Below, piece after piece: positions 58,725-64,000 of a DNA stretch of 64,000 nucleotides (the stretch's first letter is position 1; each line of letters opens with the position of its first letter). The notes below the pieces were generated by a model. It had not been told where the DNA came from, searched no databases, and saw only the letters and a list, made by a program, of their open reading frames with translations. Position numbers and translations under genes: made by a program. The DNA is from JANMOK01 sp031415055 (GTDB taxonomy: Bacteria > Pseudomonadota > Alphaproteobacteria > Rhodobacterales > Rhodobacteraceae): the NCBI GenBank assembly GCA_031415055.1, contig JANOQZ010000002.1:1-64000 (forward strand), given 5' to 3'.

Positions 58725-58862
58725 TCTATTCTCCTCATCACAGTCGTTTGGACTGCGATTCCCCAAAGGGAAACCTGTTTGTTGCAAGCGGTTTAGCGCG
58801 GTGTTAGGGCGCACTCAACAGCAAGAACGCCGCAGCGCCGAAAAAAAGCGGTTTGGCTTGGA

Positions 58863-59540
58863 TCAGTTGGCGAAGACTTTGGTGAAAGCGGACCTGAGCG
58901 CGGCGTCCAGATCGTCCATCGTCACCGGCAATCCGAGATCGACCAGAGAGGTCACGCCATAGCCGCCGATCCCACAGGCCACGATACCGTCATAGTGGCT
59001 AAGGTCAGGCTCCACATTGATCGAGATGCCGTGGAAGGCGACCCATTTGCGGATGCGCACGCCGATGGCGGCGATTTTATCTTCGGCCGGTCTGCCGTCG
59101 GGCTGCGGTGGCTTGTCGGGGCGGGCGACCCAGACGCCAACGCGACCTTGGCGGCGTTCGCCGGTGACGTTGAACTCTGCGAGGGTCTGGATCACCCATT
59201 CTTCCAGCTTGCAGACGTATTTTCGCACATCGCGGCCACGTTGGTTGAGGTCAAGCATGGCATAGGCGACGCGCTGACCGGGGCCGTGATAGGTGTACTG
59301 GCCACCGCGACGGGTTGGGTAGACCGGGAAGCGGTCGGGTTGCAGCAAGTCCGCCGGATTGGCGCTGACCCCGGCGGTGTAGAGCGGTGGGTGTTCGAGC
59401 AGCCAGATGCGTTCCGGCGCTTGGCCTGCAATCATGGCGGCGACATGAGAGTCCATTTCCGCCATTGCCGCTGGATATGGCACAGGCAGTTCGGTGCACG
59501 TCCACACAAGCGAGCCGGTATTGCCGGAACCATCCATCAT
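58863..59540 (-). CDS. lipB: octanoyltransferase
   Basis: This enzyme of about 225 residues moves octanoyl from ACP to lipoyl domains, the first step of lipoate synthesis. Motifs are LLEHPPLYTAG, RGGQYTYHGPGQRVAYAMLD, the catalytic Lys segment KIAAIGVRIRKWVAFHG and the catalytic Cys in IVACGIGGYGVTSL. Two adjacent ATGs (59540 and 59537) are possible starts. The frame extends further upstream without family similarity. It is divergent from the GFA gene. Confidence 0.9.
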   Translation of the reverse strand: MMDGSGNTGSLVWTCTELPVPYPAAMAEMDSHVAAMIAGQAPERIWLLEHPPLYTAGVSANPADLLQPDRFPVYPTRRGGQYTYHGPGQRVAYAMLDLNQRGRDVRKYVCKLEEWVIQTLAEFNVTGERRQGRVGVWVARPDKPPQPDGRPAEDKIAAIGVRIRKWVAFHGISINVEPDLSHYDGIVACGIGGYGVTSLVDLGLPVTMDDLDAALRSAFTKVFAN

Positions 59541-59699
59541 GGGCCCGAGTCTAGGCGGCTCGGCCTGACGGCACAAGGGTGGGCAATGTTGCGTCAGCAA
59601 AGGTTTGTTGTCCGAATCCGCCGCATGTTCTACGTTAAATTTCACGACAGACTGTTTGCCGAACGGCTGTACACATCAATGATACGATAGGAGAAGTGA

Positions 59700-60134
59700 A
59701 TGGGCGCTGATACCAAGCACAAAGGCCATTGTTTCTGTGGCGCGGTCGAACTGGAAGTGACCGGCGATCCGGCGGCGATGGGCTATTGCCACTGCGATTC
59801 CTGCCGTCAGTGGTCGGCCGGGCCGGTCAACGCCTTCACCCTTTGGCCGCCGGAAACGGTGAAAGTCACCAAAGGCGCCGACAAGGTAATGTCGTTCCAG
59901 AAGTCGGCGAACTCGGTGCGCAAGTGGTGCAGTGTCTGCGGCGGCCATCTGCTGACCGATCACCCGCAATGGAAACTTGTCGATGTCTATGCAGCGATCC
60001 TGCCCGACGTGCCGTTCACGGCCATGCTGCATGTCAATTACCAGAATACCGTGCTGCCGATGAAAGACGGCCTGCCGAAACAAAAGGATTTCCCGACCGA
60101 ACTGGGAGGAACTGGCACGCTTGTGGCCGAGTGA
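59700..60134 (+). CDS. GFA-family (glutathione-dependent formaldehyde-activating-like) protein
   Basis: This 144-residue zinc-binding protein has cysteine pairs CFCGAVE, CHCDSCRQWSAG and WCSVCGGHLL, the GFA/CENP-V layout. GGAGAAGTGA lies just before the ATG. Some members were named for glutathione-formaldehyde adduct formation, but the general function is uncertain. It is a single-gene unit before the tRNA. Confidence 0.85.
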   Translation: MGADTKHKGHCFCGAVELEVTGDPAAMGYCHCDSCRQWSAGPVNAFTLWPPETVKVTKGADKVMSFQKSANSVRKWCSVCGGHLLTDHPQWKLVDVYAAILPDVPFTAMLHVNYQNTVLPMKDGLPKQKDFPTELGGTGTLVAE

Positions 60135-60220
60135 GGCTGCCGGATCGGCACCCGCGCAAACTGCCCACTTTCGGGCTTCACAACGGTTGGACCCTTTGCT
60201 ATCACCCCGCCACCTTGAAT

Positions 60221-60306
60221 GCGGTTGTGGCGGAATGGTAGACGCGCAGCGTTGAGGTCGCTGTGGGGTAACTCCCGTGGAGGTTCGAGTCCTCTCAACC
60301 GCACCA
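60221..60306 (+). tRNA. tRNA-Leu (anticodon GAG)
   Basis: The acceptor arm GCGGTTG pairs with CAACCGC before A and an encoded CCA. The anticodon arm CAGCG-TTGAGGT-CGCTG carries GAG. A long variable arm (TGGGGTAACTCCCG) and the T-arm GAGGTTCGAGTCCTC are present. The class II shape and anticodon give leucine (CUC/CUU codons). Confidence 0.95.
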
Positions 60307-60308
60307 GA

Positions 60309-60947
60309 TCAGATTTTGACTTTGGCCGTCTTTTGATTGCGGCTCAGCCAGAAACCTGCACACAGCAACGCTACTGCGAACGGACCAAGTGCCGAGGGCA
60401 ATGGCACGGGTGAGGGGGTGGGACTGAGACTGACATTGTCAATCTCGAAATGGGTGTTGGTGAAGTCGTGCTCGGGCGAGGGGCCATTGACCGTCGAAAT
60501 GATCAGTTCGTCAAGGTCGAGAAACAGCGAGCCAAAGAACAGGCTGGGCGCGGCACCCATGGCAAAGATCGACTGGGCAATCGTCAGCCCGCCGCGATAG
60601 CCAGTGACAATGACGTTGTCATAGGCACTACAGCCAAAGCAATCGCCATTGAGCGGGAACAATTCAAAACTGACCAGATCGAAACGGTCGCCGGTGCTAA
60701 AACTCAAGGCCTTGGTGAAGTGTCCGTCGCTTGGGTTGTCGAGATGGGCGCGACCGTCGCCTTCGCCAAATTCGCCGGAAGTGAAGCCGGTCATGTCGAT
60801 GCCGTCTTCGGAATAAAGATCATCAATGAAATTGCCGTTGGTATCGGCCATTATGCCGAGACCCTCGTCAAAAGTCATGGTCAGGGCACTGGCCGACGAG
60901 GCCATGCAGGTAAACGCAACTATGGCAGCAAGTGTTTGAATACGCAA
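60309..60947 (-). CDS. secreted protein with VPLPSA-type C-terminal sorting tail
   Basis: This 212-residue precursor has a signal peptide (IQTLAAIVAFTCMASSASA), a beta-rich middle (MTFDEGLGIMADTNGNFIDD) and a C-terminal PVPLPSALGPFAVALLCAGF followed by WLSRNQK. It thus ends motif, hydrophobic helix and basic tail, as in PEP-CTERM/VPLPA-CTERM proteins processed by exosortase-type systems. The TTG start is preceded by GGGGG. No exosortase is seen in the window. It is probably an extracellular matrix or surface protein. Confidence 0.7.
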   Translation of the reverse strand: MRIQTLAAIVAFTCMASSASALTMTFDEGLGIMADTNGNFIDDLYSEDGIDMTGFTSGEFGEGDGRAHLDNPSDGHFTKALSFSTGDRFDLVSFELFPLNGDCFGCSAYDNVIVTGYRGGLTIAQSIFAMGAAPSLFFGSLFLDLDELIISTVNGPSPEHDFTNTHFEIDNVSLSPTPSPVPLPSALGPFAVALLCAGFWLSRNQKTAKVKI

Positions 60948-61188
60948 AGCAACCCCCGTTTGTTATGATTGGCGCAACATTTACATAGGCGTCCTGTTGG
61001 GCGAAATGCTATTCGGTGCGCCGTCGCATTGCAAGCGGCACGAAAACCCGTCGGCGGAAAGCAACACTTCCGCCTGTGGGATTGTTCGGATTGGTATGGA
61101 TAATTCATTGCAACCCAAATCGTTTTGAGGCTACGGTTCCAGCCGAGGCAGCGCAGACTGCCTAAGTCTGACCGGGTTGGAAAGTTTA

Positions 61189-62292
61189 ATGGTTTCAGGA
61201 ATGACGGGTGACGCCTTTGTGGTGTTTGACCGCGTGCAGAAAAGCTACGACGGCGAGACGCTGGTCGTGAAGGATTTGAACCTGAGCATTGCCAAGGGCG
61301 AGTTCCTGACCATGCTTGGCCCGTCCGGGTCGGGCAAAACGACGTGCTTGATGATGTTGGCAGGCTTTGAAACCGCGACGCATGGCGAGATACTGTTGGG
61401 CGGCAAACCGATCAATTCGGTGCCGCCGCACAAGCGCGGCATTGGCATGGTGTTTCAGAACTATGCTCTGTTCCCGCATATGACGGTGGGCGAGAACCTG
61501 TCGTTTCCGTTGGAAGTGCGCGGCATCGGCAAGACCGAGCGCGAGGATAAGGTCAAGAAAGCGCTGGATATGGTGCAAATGGGGGCGTTCCTCAACCGGC
61601 GTCCGGCGCAGTTATCTGGTGGTCAACAACAGCGGATTGCTTTGTCACGCGCCTTGGTGTTTGAGCCTGAATTGGTGTTGATGGACGAGCCCTTGGGCGC
61701 ATTGGACAAGCAGTTGCGCGAGCATATGCAGTTTGAGATCAAGCATTTGCACGACCGTTTGGGGATTACCGTGGTCTATGTGACCCACGATCAGGGCGAA
61801 GCGTTGACGATGAGCGACCGGGTAGCGGTGTTCAACGACGGTCGCATTCAGCAATTGGCCGCTCCGGAAGATTTGTATGAAAGGCCCGAGAATTCGTTCG
61901 TGGCGCAATTCATTGGTGAGAATAATACGCTGGACGGCGTGGTCGAAAAAATCGGCAATGGCCGGTGTGCGGTACGCTTGCCGACCGGTGAGATCATCGA
62001 TGCGGTACCGGTGAATGTAACCCATGAAGGTGAGAAGACTTTGGTATCGATCCGACCAGAAAGGGTCGAATTCAAGCCGGAAATGTTGCCCAAGGGCGGG
62101 CATACGCTGAATGCGGAGGTGCTGGAGTTCATCTATATGGGCGACATTTTCCGCACCCGTGTTCGCGCAGCCGGGCGGGATGATTTCGTGATCAAATGCC
62201 GCAACGCGGCGGGCCAGGTGAAATTAGTGCCAGGTCAGCAGATCAATATCGGTTGGAAAGTGGAGGATTGCCGCGCGCTGGATGCGGCGTAA
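61189..62292 (+). CDS. potA: polyamine-type ABC transporter ATP-binding protein (PotA-like)
   Basis: This ATPase of about 367 residues is fully canonical: Walker A GPSGSGKTT, Q-loop VFQNYALFPHMTV, signature LSGGQQQR, Walker B LVLMDEPLGALD, H-loop YVTHDQGEAL and a C-terminal TOBE domain. It heads an operon with a binding protein and a permease. The spermidine/putrescine label rests on similarity to PotA and the PotD-like neighbour. ATG 61189 has GGAAAG upstream. An ATG at 61201 is also possible. Confidence 0.85.
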   Translation: MVSGMTGDAFVVFDRVQKSYDGETLVVKDLNLSIAKGEFLTMLGPSGSGKTTCLMMLAGFETATHGEILLGGKPINSVPPHKRGIGMVFQNYALFPHMTVGENLSFPLEVRGIGKTEREDKVKKALDMVQMGAFLNRRPAQLSGGQQQRIALSRALVFEPELVLMDEPLGALDKQLREHMQFEIKHLHDRLGITVVYVTHDQGEALTMSDRVAVFNDGRIQQLAAPEDLYERPENSFVAQFIGENNTLDGVVEKIGNGRCAVRLPTGEIIDAVPVNVTHEGEKTLVSIRPERVEFKPEMLPKGGHTLNAEVLEFIYMGDIFRTRVRAAGRDDFVIKCRNAAGQVKLVPGQQINIGWKVEDCRALDAA

Positions 62293-62367
62293 GGCTTTGC
62301 CGCTTTGTTGGACTGTCCAGCGATAGAGCGGTTTCAAAACAGGGAATGGACGGATTGGGAGAAAGAA

Positions 62368-63450
62368 ATGAGAACAAAACTAATGCTTGCCACGACGGCA
62401 CTGGTGTCGGCGGCCTCGCTGAACTTGGCGATGGCTGCGGATGTAACCGTCATGTCCTGGGGCGGGGCCTATACCGTCAGCCAAGTCGAGGCCTATCATA
62501 AGCCGTTCACGGCTGCGACCGGGATCAATATCATCTCGGTGGACGCCGACAATCCGGCGACGCCGATCAAGGCGCAAGTCGAGGCCAACAACGTGACCAT
62601 CGATGTGGCCGACGTTGAATATGCCGACGCCATCCGGCTATGCGACGAAGGTCTGCTGGAGTCCATTGACATTAGCACTTTCCCGGCAGCGCCCGATGGC
62701 ACTTCGGCTGCTGACGATTTCCTGCCCGGCGCAGTTACCGAATGCGCGGTTTCGACAATCGTGTTCTCGACCATTTACGCCTATGACTCGACGGTGTTCC
62801 CCGAGGGCCCAACAACGATGGCCGATTTCTTTGATCTGGAAAAATTCCCGGGCAAACGCGGCATGCGCAAGGGTGCCAAAGCCAATCTGGAAATGGCGCT
62901 GATGGCCGACGGCGTTCCGGCGGCGGAAGTTTATGACATGCTGTCGACCGACGAAGGCGTCGATCGTGCGTTCGCCAAACTCGACACGATCAAAGGCGAA
63001 ATGATTTGGTGGGAAGCCGGCGCACAGCCGCCGCAGTTGTTGGCTGACGGCGAGTTGGCAATGTCGACTGCCTATAATGGCCGTATCTTCGGGGCCGCTG
63101 TCGGCGAAGGCAAACCATTCGTGACCGTTTGGGATGGCCAAGTTTATGAATACGACCTGTTCGTAATCCCCAAAGGTGCGCCGAACCTTGAAGGTGCGTT
63201 GGAGTTCCTCAAGTTCTCGACTTCGACGCAGGCGTTGGCCGATCAGGCAAAATGGATCAGCTATGGCCCGGCACGGTTGTCCTCGGGCGCGCTTGTCGGG
63301 CTGTATCAGGACGGCAAAACCGAAATGGCCCCGCATATGCCGACAGCGGAAGTGAACCTTGGGAACGCCCTGGCGTCGTCTTACGAGTTCTGGGTCGACC
63401 GCGATGCCGAGCTGAACGAACGGTTCAACGCTTGGTTGGCGGCAAGCTAA
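62368..63450 (+). CDS. polyamine-type ABC transporter substrate-binding protein (PotD-like)
   Basis: This 360-residue periplasmic binding protein has the signal peptide MRTKLMLATTALVSAASLNL cut after AMA. The mature start DVTVMSWGGAYTVSQVEAYH and later KGEMIWWEAGAQPPQLLADG fit the PotD/PotF group. GGGAGAAAG lies before the ATG. A hairpin with a T-run follows the stop, repeating the arrangement after the glycerol binding-protein gene. The exact ligand cannot be told. Confidence 0.82.
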   Translation: MRTKLMLATTALVSAASLNLAMAADVTVMSWGGAYTVSQVEAYHKPFTAATGINIISVDADNPATPIKAQVEANNVTIDVADVEYADAIRLCDEGLLESIDISTFPAAPDGTSAADDFLPGAVTECAVSTIVFSTIYAYDSTVFPEGPTTMADFFDLEKFPGKRGMRKGAKANLEMALMADGVPAAEVYDMLSTDEGVDRAFAKLDTIKGEMIWWEAGAQPPQLLADGELAMSTAYNGRIFGAAVGEGKPFVTVWDGQVYEYDLFVIPKGAPNLEGALEFLKFSTSTQALADQAKWISYGPARLSSGALVGLYQDGKTEMAPHMPTAEVNLGNALASSYEFWVDRDAELNERFNAWLAAS

Positions 63451-63465
63451 TACGAAATATCCTTG

Positions 63466-63490
63466 GGCGCGGGAGCAATCCTGCGCCTTT
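63466..63490 (+). terminator. intra-operon hairpin after the binding-protein gene
   Basis: GGCGCGGG at 63466-63473 pairs with CCTGCGCC at 63480-63487 (one G-U pair), followed by TTT. It probably reduces read-through from the binding-protein gene into the permease gene. Confidence 0.55.
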
Positions 63491-63511
63491 GACCTAGTTG
63501 AAGGATTTCAT

Positions 63512-64000
63512 GTGGCCGATAGTCTTGCAGACCTGGGAATGCTGCGAACCGCCGACGGGCGGCCGCTGCAGTCGGCTTTGGCGCGGTCACAGCGGCGTGC
63601 GCAGTGGCGGGCACTGTTCCTGGTGCTGCCGCTGCTGGTTTTTGTCCTTCTGACCTTCGTGATGCCGATTGGCACAATGCTTTACCGATCCGTCAACAAC
63701 CCGGCTTTTCTCAACAACATGCCCGCGACAGTGGCGTGGTTCGCTGCCAATCCGGTGGGAACCGGGCCGGATGAATTGGCCTATGCAGCGCTGGTGACTG
63801 ATCTGCAGGCCGGAGCCGTGGCCAAGACCGTTGGCATCGTGGCGGCGCGGATCAACTATGACGTGTCGGGCACGCGGTCGCTGTTCACCTCGGCGGCGCG
63901 CAAGGTCAAAGGTCTGGAGCCGCCGTTCAAGCAGGCGATGATTGACCTTAATGAAGACTGGGGCAGCCCCGAAGTCTGGGCGGCGATGCGGGCGGCTTCG
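63512..64000 (+). CDS. polyamine-type ABC transporter permease (PotB-like), cut by window end
   Basis: This open frame begins with GTG 63512, preceded by GAAGGATTTC, and runs off the window without a stop after 163 codons. It has a cytoplasmic N-tail (RSQRRAQWRALF), a first helix (LFLVLPLLVFVLLTFVMPIG) and then a long extramembrane insertion (MLYRSVNNPAFLNNMPATVA onward). Permeases of this roseobacter-type polyamine family have such a large loop after the first helix. The remaining helices lie beyond the window. Confidence 0.75.
   Translation, partial: MADSLADLGMLRTADGRPLQSALARSQRRAQWRALFLVLPLLVFVLLTFVMPIGTMLYRSVNNPAFLNNMPATVAWFAANPVGTGPDELAYAALVTDLQAGAVAKTVGIVAARINYDVSGTRSLFTSAARKVKGLEPPFKQAMIDLNEDWGSPEVWAAMRAAS

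Noticed and set aside
1..64000. CRISPR arrays, insertion sequences, prophage or conjugative genes
   Set aside because: I saw no regularly spaced repeats, transposase, integrase, phage structural or relaxase motifs. The only repeat pair of note is the 33-bp duplication around mrr.

Overview
The window looks like chromosomal DNA of a marine alphaproteobacterium of the Rhodobacterales (Roseobacter-like). This rests on: the GlpVSTPQ plus DUF2160 glycerol importer; separate pccB, pccA and methylmalonyl-CoA mutase genes with small unrelated genes between them; a VPLPSA-type C-terminal sorting tail; a 6S RNA in front of 5-formyltetrahydrofolate cyclo-ligase; many GTG and TTG starts; and ATGA or GTGA overlaps inside operons. 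It is mostly a tightly packed core-like region. I see no transposase, integrase, prophage or CRISPR array. No database search was possible, so family names come from recognised motifs and are not search hits.

Layout. 0.1-6.2 kb: glycerol ABC importer. 6.2-13.0 kb: acetyltransferase, D-threonine aldolase/D-serine dehydratase family enzyme, LysE exporter, DUF2461, an AHSA1 protein, a small membrane protein, 6S RNA with 5-FCL, a YmdB-type phosphoesterase and an EamA exporter. 13.0-16.8 kb: a small hypothetical gene pair, YebC, then a compact P450-like / acyl carrier protein / alpha-beta hydrolase cassette with coupled non-ATG starts. 16.8-18.2 kb: DUF3052, DinB and CoxG-like genes. 18.3-34.7 kb: propionyl-CoA to succinyl-CoA genes (pccB, pccA, mcm) and malic enzyme. 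These are interspersed with DUF4160/DUF2442, a flavin monooxygenase, small lipoproteins, an FMN reductase with divergent HxlR, an Mrr restriction gene and two glycosyltransferases. 34.9-40.2 kb: a signalling operon of a cofactor-less SUOX-fold secreted protein, a membrane histidine kinase with a broken ATPase domain, a soluble hybrid kinase and a LuxO-like sigma-54 activator. 40.3-43.8 kb: nucleoside salvage (cdd, deoA, deoB, upp). 43.9-49.5 kb: two paralogous secreted proteins flanking a DUF255 protein and MprF. 49.6-55.0 kb: an orphan NuoE-NuoF fusion, an SRPBCC protein, an apparently exported truncated hemoglobin and an ArsR-AHSA1-AHSA1-DHFR operon. 55.1-60.3 kb: an IlvD/Edd sugar-acid dehydratase, cytochrome oxidase subunit I, LipB, a GFA protein and tRNA-Leu(GAG). 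60.3-64 kb: a VPLPSA-tail surface protein and a polyamine-type ABC importer cut by the window edge.

The points most worth a second look are: (1) the P450-like/ACP/hydrolase cassette; (2) the mrr gene, bracketed by a 33-bp exact duplication of the 3' end of pccA, so that its insertion restored the pccA reading frame and stop; (3) the split sensor-kinase system, in which the membrane kinase keeps its phospho-acceptor histidine but has lost its ATP-binding boxes, next to a soluble kinase that has them; and (4) the glycerol importer ATPase pair, whose members carry complementary defects.
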